A stretch of DNA of 64,000 nucleotides. Source: Palsa-506 sp963709075. GTDB taxonomy: Bacteria > Actinomycetota > Actinomycetes > Streptosporangiales > Streptosporangiaceae. Of the stretch, positions 21,126 through 30,888 are shown one piece after another. Position 1 is the stretch's first letter. The number at the start of each line of letters is the position of its first letter. The position numbers and the translations under genes were made by a program. The stretch is from NCBI GenBank assembly GCA_963709075.1, contig CAVPUY010000005.1, forward strand, positions 124,001 to 188,000, read 5' to 3'. The notes beneath the pieces are model-generated. The model worked only from the letters and a program-made list of their open reading frames with translations. It was not told the origin of the DNA and searched no databases.

Positions 21126-22277
21126 GTGCTTGCTCTCGCTCGTGAGCACCCGGTTGCTACCGACCGGGTGCTCACTGCCGTCCTGGCGGCCGTGTCCCTC
21201 GCGGGCCTATGGCTGGTGAGCTGGTCGAAGACCGCACCCTACCGGGCACCGGATGCCGGCGGGGTCCTGCTGACGCTGGCTATCGTGGTGCCGCTGCTGT
21301 GGCGGCGTCAGCACCCGGGCCTGGTACTGGTGATCAGCGGAACGGCGCTGCTCGGGTACGACGCCATCGGTTACCCGTCGGGCCTGGCGTGGCTGGCCTG
21401 TTACTGGGCCGTCTACTCCTATGCCGTGCACAGGCGCCGTCGGAACGCCTACTTGCCGCTGGTTGTCTGGGTCGCGGAAATCGCCGTCCACCTGGCCCTG
21501 CCCGCCCGGGGCAGCAACACCGCGCAGACGGCGCTGATCTTCCTCGGTGTCACCGCCGTCGTCTGGATCCGCGGCGACGCGGTGCGATCCGGGCTGGTCG
21601 ATGCCGAGCGCCAGCGAGAGCTGTGGGCACGGCAGGCCGTCGCCGACGAGCGCGCGCGCATCGCCCGCGAGTTGCACGACATCGTGTCCCAGGCACTCGG
21701 GGTGATCGTCATGCAGGCCGGCGGCGCCGGGAGCGTACCCGTCCTCGAAGAGCCGGACGCCAAGGCGGTACTGGCCACCATCGAGCAGACCGGCCGCCAG
21801 GCATTCGCCGAGATGCGCCGTCTTGTCGGCGTGCTGCGGGACGACGACGAAGCTGCCGCGCTCGCGCCGCAGCCGACTGTCGGCGAGATCCCCGCCCTGC
21901 TGGCCAGGCTCGCCAGTGCCGGGCTGGATGTCGACCTGGAGATGGAAGGCACCCGGCGCCAGGCCGCGGCCGGGGTCGAGCTGTCGGCTTACCGCATCGT
22001 CCAGGAGGCACTTACCAATACGCTGAAACACTCCGGGGCCGGGCATGCCACGGTCCGCCTGTCCTGGTCACAAGACCACCTGGATATAGAGATCAGCGAC
22101 GACGGCCCGGTCGCAGGTACCCCCGTTCCCCCGCCCGTGCGCGCGGATAGTGGCGGAAGAGGACTGGTCGGCATGCGCGAACGAGTGATGATGTTCGGCG
22201 GTGAGCTGGAAGCCGGGCCCGGCCCGCACGGCGGTTACCGGGTGACCGCGCGTCTTCCCCTGGAGGGCACGGCATGA
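21126..22277 (+). CDS. NarL-type sensor histidine kinase
   Basis: Membrane sensor kinase of a two-component system. The N-terminal half has several hydrophobic segments (for example VLTAVLAAVSLAGLWLV, GVLLTLAIVVPLLW, TALIFLGVTAVVWI), then a HisKA_3 dimerisation region with the phosphoacceptor His in IARELHDIVSQALGV. An ATPase domain follows (VQEALTNTLKHSGA, DDGPV, GRGLVGMRERV). It starts at a GTG, with other GTGs close by. Its stop overlaps the response regulator start by ATGA, so both are cotranslated. The signal is unknown. Confidence 0.9.
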   Translation: MLALAREHPVATDRVLTAVLAAVSLAGLWLVSWSKTAPYRAPDAGGVLLTLAIVVPLLWRRQHPGLVLVISGTALLGYDAIGYPSGLAWLACYWAVYSYAVHRRRRNAYLPLVVWVAEIAVHLALPARGSNTAQTALIFLGVTAVVWIRGDAVRSGLVDAERQRELWARQAVADERARIARELHDIVSQALGVIVMQAGGAGSVPVLEEPDAKAVLATIEQTGRQAFAEMRRLVGVLRDDDEAAALAPQPTVGEIPALLARLASAGLDVDLEMEGTRRQAAAGVELSAYRIVQEALTNTLKHSGAGHATVRLSWSQDHLDIEISDDGPVAGTPVPPPVRADSGGRGLVGMRERVMMFGGELEAGPGPHGGYRVTARLPLEGTA

Positions 22278-22951
22278 CCAAGTCGCGGGTGCTGCTCGCC
22301 GATGACCAGGCGTTGCTGCGCCACGGCCTGCAGATGATGGTCGACGCCCAGCCTGACCTGGAGGTGGTGGGTCAGGCGGCCGACGGCGCCGAGGCGGTCG
22401 ATCTGGCCGCGCAGCTCAGCCCTGACGTCGTTCTCATGGACATCCGCATGCCGCGGCTGGACGGCGTCGAGGCCACCCGCCGCATCTGCGGATCCGCCGG
22501 GTCAGCGGGCGGCCCCAAGGTAATCGTGCTGACCACCTTCGACCTGGACGAATACGTCGTCGGTGCGCTGTCTGCCGGTGCCAGCGGGTTCCTGCTCAAA
22601 GACGCGCCGCCGGCCGACATCATCGCGGGCATCCGCGTGGTCACCGCGGGCGACGCACTGCTGGCCCCCTCGGTGACCAGGCGGCTGCTTGACCGCTTCG
22701 CGACCCGCCCGGAGATCACCAACATGGCGCCGCCCGCCGGGCTTGACCTGCTCACCGACCGGGAACGCGAGGTCATGGGGCTGGTCGTGCGCGGCCTGTC
22801 CAACGCCGAGATACGCAACGAGCTGTACCTCAGCGAGCCGACCGTCAAGACTCACGTCGGGCGGATACTCATGAAGCTCGGGGTCAGGGACCGGGTCCAG
22901 CTTGTCGTGCTGGCCTATGAGTGCGGCCTGGTGGAACCAGGTCGCGGCTGA
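22274..22951 (+). CDS. NarL/LuxR-family response regulator
   Basis: Receiver domain with the phosphoacceptor Asp in DVVLMDIRMP and the conserved Lys in FLLKD, then a LuxR-type helix-turn-helix (LTDREREVMGLVVRGLSN, then LSEPTVKTHVGRIL). The length of 225 residues is normal. It is translationally coupled to the upstream kinase. The downstream convergent ABC-2 transporter genes are a plausible target, as in many actinomycete NarL systems, but no binding site is visible. Confidence 0.92.
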   Translation: MTKSRVLLADDQALLRHGLQMMVDAQPDLEVVGQAADGAEAVDLAAQLSPDVVLMDIRMPRLDGVEATRRICGSAGSAGGPKVIVLTTFDLDEYVVGALSAGASGFLLKDAPPADIIAGIRVVTAGDALLAPSVTRRLLDRFATRPEITNMAPPAGLDLLTDREREVMGLVVRGLSNAEIRNELYLSEPTVKTHVGRILMKLGVRDRVQLVVLAYECGLVEPGRG

Positions 22952-23065
22952 CCGGCGGCCAGCGCCGAACCCGGCCGTAGGCGGGCCGGCCCGGTGTTCC
23001 CGTTAATAAAAAATCAAGATCAGCTGAAACGTGCCGAGCGGCGCCAGCCGCCCCGGCCGACGCCA

Positions 23066-23098
23066 GCGGCGTGCCCGGGCCATGCCCGGGCACGCCGC
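23066..23098. terminator. Strong bidirectional hairpin between convergent genes
   Basis: A perfect 14-bp stem (GCGGCGTGCCCGGG with its complement) and a 5-nt loop lie between the response regulator (ends 22951) and the ABC permease (ends 23123). There is no T tract, as is common for actinomycete terminators. Confidence 0.75.
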
Positions 23099-23122
23099 CC
23101 GCCCGGCCGCGCAGCCCCCCGG

Positions 23123-24019
23123 CTACGCGTCGCGCCTGCGGAACAGGATCAGGCCGCTGACGATCGCGATGGCCGCGTAGCCGCAGAACACCGCGAACCC
23201 GGTCCACGGCTGGAACATGTCCGACCCGGAAACCCGTTCCCAGATCGCGCCGCCCGCATTGAACGGGATCCACTTGTCGACGTGCGCCGCCCAGCTGGCG
23301 GGCAGGAAGCCGCTCAGGATGTAGAGCACGAACAGCAGGCCGATGGACGCCGTGATCGCACCAGCCGTGTGCCGGAGGATCGCGCCGATGCCGAACGACA
23401 GCAGCCCGCAGACGGTGAGGAACAGCCCGCCGCCGATCACCGCGCGCGCCACGCCCGGATGGCCGAGCGAGACACCGACGTGCTGCGTCGACAGGATCGC
23501 CTGCCCGGCGAAGAACGACCCGAAACTAGTGATCAGGCCGGTGACCAGCGCGACCGCGCCGAACACGATCGCCTTCGCGGCGAACACCGTGCCCCGCCGC
23601 GGCATCGTGGTCAGCGACGCCCTGATCATCCCGGTCGAGTACTCCGACGTGATGGTCAGCGCGCCGAGAACTACGATCACCAGCTGGCCGACGAGCAGCC
23701 CGAACAGGCTGGTGGCGACCGCGTGCGCACGGCCGTCCGCGGCTACTCCAGGGCCGGCCCGCGTTCCCGCCAGGTTAGCCACGTGCTGTGCCTCTCCCCA
23801 GCTGAACAGCGCCCCGATGCCGATGCACGCCAGCACCAGCGCCAGCAGGGTCCAGTACGTGGACCGCACCGACCGGATCTTGGTGAACTCCGAGCGCAGC
23901 GCGCCGCCGAAGCTGGCCCGGCCGGCGGCGGCAGGCAGCGCCGCGCCGCCGGCCAGCGGGGCCGGATGAGTCGATGTCATCGCCATGTCAGGCCACCCCT
24001 CCCGCGTGCACGCGCTCAT
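23123..24019 (-). CDS. ABC-2 type transporter permease
   Basis: Integral membrane subunit of an exporter. It has about six hydrophobic segments (for example YWTLLALVLACIGIGALF, LVIVVLGALTITSEYSTGMI, AAIAIVSGLILFRRRDA), with the ABC-2 motif TSEYSTGMIRASL. The ATG overlaps the stop of the ATPase gene (ATGA), so the subunits are made together. Such ATPase/permease pairs often export antimicrobial peptides or protect against them; the substrate is unknown. Confidence 0.88.
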   Translation of the reverse strand: MSACTREGWPDMAMTSTHPAPLAGGAALPAAAGRASFGGALRSEFTKIRSVRSTYWTLLALVLACIGIGALFSWGEAQHVANLAGTRAGPGVAADGRAHAVATSLFGLLVGQLVIVVLGALTITSEYSTGMIRASLTTMPRRGTVFAAKAIVFGAVALVTGLITSFGSFFAGQAILSTQHVGVSLGHPGVARAVIGGGLFLTVCGLLSFGIGAILRHTAGAITASIGLLFVLYILSGFLPASWAAHVDKWIPFNAGGAIWERVSGSDMFQPWTGFAVFCGYAAIAIVSGLILFRRRDA

Positions 24020-24975
24020 TGCGTTCCTGCGACCCGGCGGAATCCGGCCTCCGGCGACCCGGCGAATCCGGGCAGCCCGGCGTGGAATTCCACGCTGGAC
24101 GCGGTCAGCTCCATGAACGCCTCCTCCAGCGATGCCTGCGCCGGCGCCAGCTCGTGCAGCCGTACCGCGTTGTCGAAAGCGAGATCGCCGACCCGGTCCG
24201 CGGTGAGGCCGCGCACCATGAGCATCCCGTTGCCGTCCTCGTGCACCGACCCGCCGGCCGCCGCGACGACCCGGGACAGGGCGTCCTTCTGCGGCGTGCC
24301 CACCCGGACAGCCTGATGAGAGTTCTGCGCGATGAACTCGGCGACCGTGCAGTCGGCGATCAGCCTGCCGCGGCCGATCACGATCAGGTGCTCAGCCGTG
24401 TGCTCCATCTCCGACATCAGGTGGCTGGACACGAACACGGTGCGCCCCTCGGCCGCCAGCGCCTTCATCAGGTTGCGGATCCACAGGATGCCCTCCGGGT
24501 CGAGCCCGTTCACCGGCTCGTCGAACATCAGGATGGCCGGGTCGCCGAGCAGCGCGCCGGCGATGCCGAGCCGCTGCCCCATGCCGAGGGAGAATCCCTT
24601 GGACCGCTTCCTCGCCACGTCGCTCAGCCCGACGAGGTCGAGCACCTCGTCCACCCGCCGCCGCGGCAGGTTGTTGGTCTGGGCCAGGCAGAGCAGGTGG
24701 TTGTAGGCGCTGCGGCCGCCGTGCATGGCCTTGGCGTCCAGCAGCGCGCCCACCTCGTGCATCGGGCGGGCCAGCTGCCCGAAGGCCTTGCCGTTGACCG
24801 TGACCGAGCCGTCAGTCGGACGGTCCAGGCCGAGAATCAGCCGCATCGTGGTGGTCTTGCCGGCGCCGTTCGGGCCGAGGAAGCCCGTTATCCGGCCGGG
24901 CTCGACGCCGAACGACAGATGGTCGACAGCCGTCGTGTCGCCGTACCGCTTCGTGAGGCCGCGTGCCTCGATCAT
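24016..24975 (-). CDS. ABC transporter ATP-binding protein
   Basis: Energises the ABC-2 permease encoded next to it. Walker A is GPNGAGKTTT, the signature FSLGMGQRLGIAGALL and Walker B AILMFDEPVNGLDPEG, with the switch His in VFVSSHLMSEMEH. The chosen ATG (MIEARGLTKRYG) follows a strong Shine-Dalgarno, aggaggga, so the longer upstream reading frame is not used. The 319 residues match the drug-exporter (DrrA/BcrA) type. Confidence 0.92.
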   Translation of the reverse strand: MIEARGLTKRYGDTTAVDHLSFGVEPGRITGFLGPNGAGKTTTMRLILGLDRPTDGSVTVNGKAFGQLARPMHEVGALLDAKAMHGGRSAYNHLLCLAQTNNLPRRRVDEVLDLVGLSDVARKRSKGFSLGMGQRLGIAGALLGDPAILMFDEPVNGLDPEGILWIRNLMKALAAEGRTVFVSSHLMSEMEHTAEHLIVIGRGRLIADCTVAEFIAQNSHQAVRVGTPQKDALSRVVAAAGGSVHEDGNGMLMVRGLTADRVGDLAFDNAVRLHELAPAQASLEEAFMELTASSVEFHAGLPGFAGSPEAGFRRVAGTQ

Positions 24976-25089
24976 GAAATCGTCCCTCCTGCCGGCCCGG
25001 CCGTCTGCCCGGCCGGCTCTGCCAGTCTCGCCGGGCATCCGGCAGCGCCGCATCGCCCGGCGGGCTGATCCGGGTGCGCCTAATGGCTG

Positions 25090-25108
25090 ACTTCCGGCCG
25101 CCGGAAGT
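25090..25108 (-). terminator. Hairpin after the HAD phosphatase gene
   Basis: An 8-bp perfect stem ACTTCCGG/CCGGAAGT with a CCG loop lies 32 bp past the HAD stop and before the ABC operon. There is no T tract, so terminator function is inferred from position only. Confidence 0.4.
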
Positions 25109-25139
25109 AGTCCTCGTGCGGCTAACGGCCGGCTTTCAG

Positions 25140-26189
25140 CTACCGGAAATCGAGCTGCCCGAGCGCGGGCCCGGCCATCTCGGCGGTGACGTCACCCGCC
25201 GTCCACGCGGCGGCGCAGAGCGCGCGCAGGCCGTCGGCGGCCGCGCCCGAGCCGGTCAGCTCGAGCCGCCGGGCGCCGGCCTCAAGCCGGGCCTGCCAGC
25301 CTCCGCACCGGTGCGCGCCGCCCGCCGCCTCCACCGCCGGATGCGGCTGCAGCAGCCCGGCCAGGTCCTCGGCCAGATAGCTGGGCCGCCGCTGCGGCGG
25401 CGCCAGCACGACATCGGCCGGGCCGGACACCCCGGTGAGCACCAGCAGGCTGTCGGCGCCGGCCCGGACGGCGCCCTCGATGTCGGTGTCCAGCCGGTCG
25501 CCGACGACCAGCGGTCGCCGGGCGCCGGTCCGGTACACGGCCTCCGCGTGCAGCGGCGGCTCCGGCTTGCCCGCCACTATCGGCGTCTTGCCGGTCGCGG
25601 CGGCGATCGCCCGCACCAGCGAGCCGTTGCCCATCTCGGCGCCGCGCGCGGTCGGCAGCGTTATGTCGGCGTTCGCGGCGACGAACAGCGCGCCGTTGGC
25701 CACCGCGAGCGCGCCCTCGGCGAGCAGCGCGTAGCTGAGGTCCGGCGCGAAACCCTGCACGATCGCGGCCGGCCGCTCAGCATACGCGGACACCGGCCGC
25801 AGGCCGCGCTCCCGCAGCGCGACCCGGAGGCCGTTGCCGCCGACGACAAGGACCCGCGCGGCTGGCGGCAGCCGCCTGGCCAGCAGCCGCGCGGCGGCCT
25901 GCCCGGAGGTGATGACGTCGGCCGCGGTGGCGGGCACGCCGAGCAGGCTGAGCTGGGCCGCGATCGTCGCCGGGGTGCGGGACGCGTTGTTGGTGACGAA
26001 CGCGTTCCGCATGCCTCCGGCGGCCGCCTTCCGCAGCGCCGCCGGCGCGCCGGGAACCGCGGCCTTGCCGACGTACACGACGCCGTCCAGGTCAAGCAGC
26101 GCCACGTCGTAGGCCTCGCAGAGCGGGCGCTGGCAGCCGCGCGGGGCCAGCAGGCCGCCCGCCGCGCCGTCCCTGGAGTCCGGGGCCAT
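25140..26189 (-). CDS. HAD-superfamily IIA phosphatase (NagD-like)
   Basis: Phosphatase of the HAD IIA group (p-nitrophenyl-phosphatase or NagD type). Motif I is LLDLDGVVYVG, motif II FVTNNASRTP, then KPEPPLHAEA and motif III VVGDRLDTDIEGA. The length is 349 residues. About 90 C-terminal residues after the HAD core are Ala/Gly-rich and variable. The start codon overlaps the stop of the upstream TPR gene (TGATG), a coupling often seen in actinomycetes next to tlyA and recN. The substrate is unknown. Confidence 0.88.
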   Translation of the reverse strand: MAPDSRDGAAGGLLAPRGCQRPLCEAYDVALLDLDGVVYVGKAAVPGAPAALRKAAAGGMRNAFVTNNASRTPATIAAQLSLLGVPATAADVITSGQAAARLLARRLPPAARVLVVGGNGLRVALRERGLRPVSAYAERPAAIVQGFAPDLSYALLAEGALAVANGALFVAANADITLPTARGAEMGNGSLVRAIAAATGKTPIVAGKPEPPLHAEAVYRTGARRPLVVGDRLDTDIEGAVRAGADSLLVLTGVSGPADVVLAPPQRRPSYLAEDLAGLLQPHPAVEAAGGAHRCGGWQARLEAGARRLELTGSGAAADGLRALCAAAWTAGDVTAEMAGPALGQLDFR

Positions 26190-26692
26190 CAGGTGCGTCC
26201 CTCGCCGCGTGACCGGGCGCGCAGCGTCGCGCGCACATCCCGCAGCGCGGCGGTGTAGTGCCGCAAGTCCGGCCGCATCGCGGCCGCCAGCGCGAGGTGC
26301 TCGGCCGCCGCGCGCGGATCGCCCGACCTGGCCAGCGCCAGGCCAAGGCCGAACTGCGCGTAGTCGTCGCTGGGGGCAGCCTCCACGATCTGCCGGAAGG
26401 TCCCGGCGGCGGCCGCGTACCTGCGAGCGTCGAACTGCGCCCGGGCCAGGGCCTCGAGCACGCTGCGGGACTCCGGCTCGGCGGCAGCGGCCCGCTCGAG
26501 CAGCTGGGCCGCCGCGGCGGCGCTGCCCCGGCCGAGGAGATCGACGCCCCGCTGGTACAGGGCGTACACGTCGGTCCCGTCCGGCGCCGCCCGGCCGTCA
26601 GCGGCCGCGCCGGCGGCAAGCTCCTCGCGATCCTGGGCGAGCGGATCTTGGCCCAGCCGGGAATCCTTGCCGCCGCACGGTCCTTCTGACAT
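26189..26692 (-). CDS. Tetratricopeptide-repeat protein
   Basis: A small cytosolic protein of about 167 residues with two to three TPR-like helix pairs (VYALYQRGVDLLGRGSAAAA, then ALARAQFDARRYAAAAGTF, then GLGLALARSGDPRAAAEH). TPRs usually mediate protein contacts. The ATG at 26692 (MSEGPCGG) is chosen because ggaagga precedes it; a longer upstream frame is low complexity. It is coupled to the HAD phosphatase by a one-base overlap. Confidence 0.78.
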   Translation of the reverse strand: MSEGPCGGKDSRLGQDPLAQDREELAAGAAADGRAAPDGTDVYALYQRGVDLLGRGSAAAAAQLLERAAAAEPESRSVLEALARAQFDARRYAAAAGTFRQIVEAAPSDDYAQFGLGLALARSGDPRAAAEHLALAAAMRPDLRHYTAALRDVRATLRARSRGEGRT

Positions 26693-26769
26693 ATGTGCAG
26701 ATCCTTCCGTCCGGCCACGACCCGGCGCAGCCGCAGCTCCCGCCCGGCCAGGGGCATGCTGGCCTCGCG

Positions 26770-28105
26770 ATGGCACCGTTTCGCGGCGTCCGGTACGCCG
26801 CGGACCGGGTAACCGATCTGGCCGAGGTCACCTCACCACCGTACGACGTGATCCCGCACGACATCGAGGACAAGCTGATCGCCGCGGATCCGCACAACGT
26901 GGTCCGGCTGATCCTGCCGCGGCATGCCTCCGGCCGCGCTGACGACGTCTACCAGGATGCGGCCAGGACGCTGCACGGCTGGCTGGACGAGCGCATCCTG
27001 GTCCCGGACCCGGTCCCCGGCCTGTACGTCTACGAGCAGGCGGCGGACGCGGCCGTGCTGCAGCGCGGCCTGATCGGCGCGCTGCGGCTGGTCCCGCCCG
27101 AGGCCGGGATCGTGCTGCCGCACGAGGACGTCGTGCCAGGACCGGTGACCGGCCGGCGCCAGCTGATGGAGGCCACCCAGGCGAACCTGGAGCCGATTTT
27201 CCTGCTCTACGACGGCAGCAGGCCCGGCGCGGCGACCCGGCTGGTGGAGGACGTGGCCGCCAGCCGCGAGCCGCTGGCCGAGGCGCTGACCGAGGACGCC
27301 GTGCGGCACCGGCTGTGGGCAGTCACCGACCCGGCGGAGATCGCCGCCGTGGCCGCCGACCTGGCGCCGCGGCAGGCGCTGATCGCCGACGGCCATCACC
27401 GCTACGCCGCCTACCGGCAGCTGCAGGCGCGCCGCCGGGACGCCGGCCCGCCGCAGCCGCGCGGCCGGGACGCCGCGGCCGCAGCCGCGCGGCCGGGACG
27501 CCGGCCCGCCGCCGGCCGGGCCGTGGGACTACGGACTGGCGCTGCTCGTCGACTCCGCCGCCTATCCGCCCAGGATCGGCGCGATCCACCGGGTGATCCC
27601 GCGGCTGGCCCCGGCCACCGCGGTCGAGCTCGCGAAGGGCGCGTTCTGCGTCCGGCCGCTGCCTGACGGCACCCGTGACCTGCCCGCCGCGCTCGGTGCG
27701 CTGGGCCGCGCCGCCGCCGACGGCGTCGCCTTCCTGGTGGCCGGCGGCGGCGAGGCGCACCTGCTCACCGAGCCTGACCCGGTTCAGGCAGCGGCGGCGA
27801 TGCCGCCGGACCACTCGCCGCGGTGGCGCGGGCTGGCCGCATCGGTCCTGCAGGAGCTGCTGCTCACGCAGGTCTGGGGAATCCGCGACGACGAGCGGAG
27901 CGTCCGGATCGTGCACCACGACGCGGCGGCCGCCATCCGCGCGGCGGACGAGGCACCGGGCGGTACCGCGGTAATCTGCACGGCGCTGTCGGCCGCGGAC
28001 GTCTATGCCGTCGCCGCCAGCGGCGAGCGCGTGCCGCGCAAGTCAACGTCCTTCGGGCCCAAGCCGCGGACCGGGCTTGTGCTCCGCACGTTCGCTCAGG
28101 GCTGA
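26770..28105 (+). CDS. DUF1015-family protein (one frame break at a repeat)
   Basis: Matches the DUF1015 family: the N-terminus FRGVRYAADRVTDLAEVTSP followed by PYDVIP is the hallmark, with later motifs IADGHHRYAAYR and SFGPKPRTGLVLR. The biochemical role of this family is not settled to my knowledge. The ATG at 26770 immediately precedes the hallmark. The frame breaks between about 27453 and 27501, where a 21-bp sequence coding for QPRGRDA occurs twice, 7 bp apart; the second copy is in the frame used by the rest of the gene. The 3' end overlaps the convergent glycosyltransferase gene by 10 bp. Confidence 0.85.
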
Positions 28106-29724
28106 ACCCGCCGGGCGTACAGGCTCAGCGGCGCCCACGGGCCCTTGATCAGCCTGAAATGGCTGCGGAAGTACGCCCTGAGCGCGGGCGTCCAGGCGAT
28201 CCGGACGGGATTGTACGGCGTCAGCCAGACGTACTGCGCAGCGCCGAACGCCTGCCGCCAGGCCGCGGCCACCGCGGGCACGCGGCCGGCCGTCCGCCCG
28301 TTCCTGCCATGGCCGAGGACGAAGTCGGTCCCGGTGGCGTCCACCATCAGCGAGCATCCCGGCACGTCCGAGAAGAACCGGTCGGCGGCGATCAGCAGCG
28401 ACGCCTGGTCGGTGAGCACGCACGACCCGGGCGGGATGACCCGCCGCGCCGCGGCCGTGTGGTAAACGGGCGTCGGGGCGTTCTCGGCCCGCGGCACCGC
28501 GAACGGCAGCGCCAGCAGCACGAGCCCGGCCAGCCAGGGCGCGGCGCGGCGGAACCGGGCACGGCTGGCCGGCCGGCCGCTGGCCGGCGGGCCGGCCCGC
28601 TGGCGGGCTGGCCCGCCGGCTGGGTGGCCGAGCAGGCGGTCGGCGGACAGCGCCAGTGACAGCGCGAGGAACGGCGCGAGGAAGCCCGGGTAGTGGTAGT
28701 AGAAGTCATCCGGCAGCAGGAACGCGGCCACCACGAGCACCAGCGACGCAACCGCGAACCAGTCGAGCGCCGGCGGCGGGCACCTGGCCACCAGCCATCC
28801 GCCAGCGAACCCGCCGCCGATGAGCAGCACCGCGAGCACTGCGGCCACCGTGAGCGTCGCGGTGGACGGATGCGCTGCGGCGGTCAGCCCGGTCATCTCC
28901 TGGATCCGGAACGAAAGCGGCACCCGGATATCGGTCCTGGTCAGCTGCGCGACGATCACGCCGTCGTAGAGGCCCCGGGGGGCCGCCACCGCGAACGGCA
29001 GGACCGGGATGACGAATCCGGCCGCGGCGCCGGCCAGGAACCTGGCCGCCTGCCGCGGCCTGGGCAGGCTCAGCGCGAATATGACGGCCACCGGGATGAC
29101 CGCCCAGATCTTGATCGCCCCGGCGAAGCCGAGGATCGCCCCGCCCCAGGCCAGCCTGCGGCCGGTGGCCAGCTGATCGCCGTCGAAGACGGCGACGGCG
29201 CCGGCCAGGCAGCCGAGCACCAGCCATGGCTCGAGCAAGACAGTGTGCGCGGACTGCACGCTGCCCGGATAGACGGCCAGGATGCCGCAGGTCACGGTGA
29301 TGGCGAGCACGCCGCGGTGGCGCACGAGCAGGCCGCCGAGCAGCACGCCCGCGGTCCCGGCCAGCGCGGTCAGGATCCGGGCGGCTGCCATCCCCGATGC
29401 GGTGCCTGCCAGCTTGGCCAGCAGCGCCGCCGGGAGCATCAGCAGGGTGATCCCGGGCGGCTGGACGGTGACGAAGTCGCGGTACGGTATCGCGCCGTGC
29501 ACCAGCCGGAGCGCGCTGCCGAAGTCAGCTCCGTCGTCGTACTCGGTGGCGCCGAGCAGGTGGCCGGGCCGGGCCAGCTGATAGAGCCGCAGGCCCAGGC
29601 CGAGCAGGGTCGCGGCCGTGATGATGAGGCCGGCCGGGGTACGCGGGATCAGCCGGCCAGCGCGCTGTGCCGCCGCGGCGCCGCGCGGCGCGCCAGCATC
29701 CCGCCGCACGGTGATGTCACTCAC
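28096..29724 (-). CDS. Polytopic membrane glycosyltransferase (GT-C-like)
   Basis: About ten to twelve hydrophobic segments spread over the first 420 residues and a soluble C-terminal domain. An acidic first external loop (EYDDGADFGSALRL, then PYRDFVTVQPPG) resembles the polyprenyl-phosphate-sugar transferases of the GT-C group (GT39/GT87). It probably adds a sugar to a lipid or protein on the outer face of the membrane. The length is 542 residues. It is divergent from the metallo-hydrolase and convergent with the DUF1015 gene. Donor and acceptor are unknown. Confidence 0.75.
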   Translation of the reverse strand: MSDITVRRDAGAPRGAAAAQRAGRLIPRTPAGLIITAATLLGLGLRLYQLARPGHLLGATEYDDGADFGSALRLVHGAIPYRDFVTVQPPGITLLMLPAALLAKLAGTASGMAAARILTALAGTAGVLLGGLLVRHRGVLAITVTCGILAVYPGSVQSAHTVLLEPWLVLGCLAGAVAVFDGDQLATGRRLAWGGAILGFAGAIKIWAVIPVAVIFALSLPRPRQAARFLAGAAAGFVIPVLPFAVAAPRGLYDGVIVAQLTRTDIRVPLSFRIQEMTGLTAAAHPSTATLTVAAVLAVLLIGGGFAGGWLVARCPPPALDWFAVASLVLVVAAFLLPDDFYYHYPGFLAPFLALSLALSADRLLGHPAGGPARQRAGPPASGRPASRARFRRAAPWLAGLVLLALPFAVPRAENAPTPVYHTAAARRVIPPGSCVLTDQASLLIAADRFFSDVPGCSLMVDATGTDFVLGHGRNGRTAGRVPAVAAAWRQAFGAAQYVWLTPYNPVRIAWTPALRAYFRSHFRLIKGPWAPLSLYARRVQP

Positions 29725-29836
29725 GCATGTCCCCTTAGGTCCTGTGGCCCGGCTTCGCCGGTTTCCGCCGCGGGTTCAGGGTAAGTGCTCCCGGCCGCGG
29801 GAGAGGGCAAAGGCGGGCGTCTGGCAGAATCAGCGC

Positions 29837-30802
29837 GTGCCCCGAGCTGAACCTGATCCCGGCCAGAGCGCCGCCGTGACCGGCCTTGGCCATCAGGTGT
29901 ACCAGATCGACACCATGATGGCCGGGTACGACGGGATCACCGCCGGCTACCTCATCCGGGCGGACCGGCCATGCCTGGTCGAGACGGGTACAGCGCCGTC
30001 GGCGCCGGTCATCAGGAACGCGCTGGCCGGGCTCGGCGTCGGTCCGGCCGACCTGGCCACGGTGGTGGTCACGCATATCCACCTGGACCACGCTGGCGGC
30101 GTCGGTGACATCGCCGCGATGTATCCGGGCGCGCAGATCGTGGTGCACGAGCGGGGCGCGCGGCACCTGGCCGACCCGGCTCGCCTGATGGCAAGCGCCC
30201 GGATGGTCTACGGCGACGAGCTCGACGAGCTGTTCGGCACGCTGGCGCCCACCCCGGCAGCGCGGATCCGGGCGGTCGACGACACCGGCACCATCGATCT
30301 CGGCGGCGGCAGGCGGCTGGACAGTCACTACGCTCCTGGGCACGCGAAGCACCACATCGGCCTGGTCGACTCGGTGAGCGGTGACCTCTACACCGGCGAC
30401 GCCGCCGGGGTCTACATCCAGGAGACAGCGGACATGCGGCCGGCCACTCCCCCGCCGGACTTCGACCTGGACACGGCGCTTGAGTCGCTCCGCTTGTTCG
30501 CGGCGCTGCGGCCAGCGCGCCTGCTGTTCAGCCACTACGGGCCGGTCGGCGCGGTCGCCGAGACCCTGCAGCGGTCGGCCGAGGAGCTCAGGCTGTGGGT
30601 GGACGAGACCCGCCGGGCGCGCGGAGCCGGGCTCGACCTCGATCACGCTGCCGCCATGGTGACCGAGCGGACGCGGGCGCGGTACGCGGTGCTGGCCGAC
30701 GGGGCCGACCCGGTGCTCGCCGCCAAGTTCGCCCGGGTCAGCGGCACAGCCGCCAACGTGGCCGGGATAGCCCACTGGCTCGACCACCACCCCGCCCCCT
30801 AA
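29837..30802 (+). CDS. Metallo-beta-lactamase-fold hydrolase
   Basis: The two-metal motif THIHLDHAGG, later GHAKHHIGLVD, GDLYTGDAAG and FSHYGPVG give a complete metallo-beta-lactamase site. The length is about 321 residues. The GTG at 29837 (MPRAEPDPGQ) is the best start; a -10-like cagaat lies six bases upstream, so the mRNA may be leaderless. It differs clearly from the hydrolase at 13882-14822. The substrate is unknown. It is divergent from the glycosyltransferase gene. Confidence 0.82.
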   Translation: MPRAEPDPGQSAAVTGLGHQVYQIDTMMAGYDGITAGYLIRADRPCLVETGTAPSAPVIRNALAGLGVGPADLATVVVTHIHLDHAGGVGDIAAMYPGAQIVVHERGARHLADPARLMASARMVYGDELDELFGTLAPTPAARIRAVDDTGTIDLGGGRRLDSHYAPGHAKHHIGLVDSVSGDLYTGDAAGVYIQETADMRPATPPPDFDLDTALESLRLFAALRPARLLFSHYGPVGAVAETLQRSAEELRLWVDETRRARGAGLDLDHAAAMVTERTRARYAVLADGADPVLAAKFARVSGTAANVAGIAHWLDHHPAP

Positions 30803-30888
30803 CCCCGGCCCAGGCCCAGGCTTACCCGCACCTCCCCCTGCCCAGATCCCAGGCCGCCACCTTCCCCGCCTCCCCCGGCCCGGCCCAC

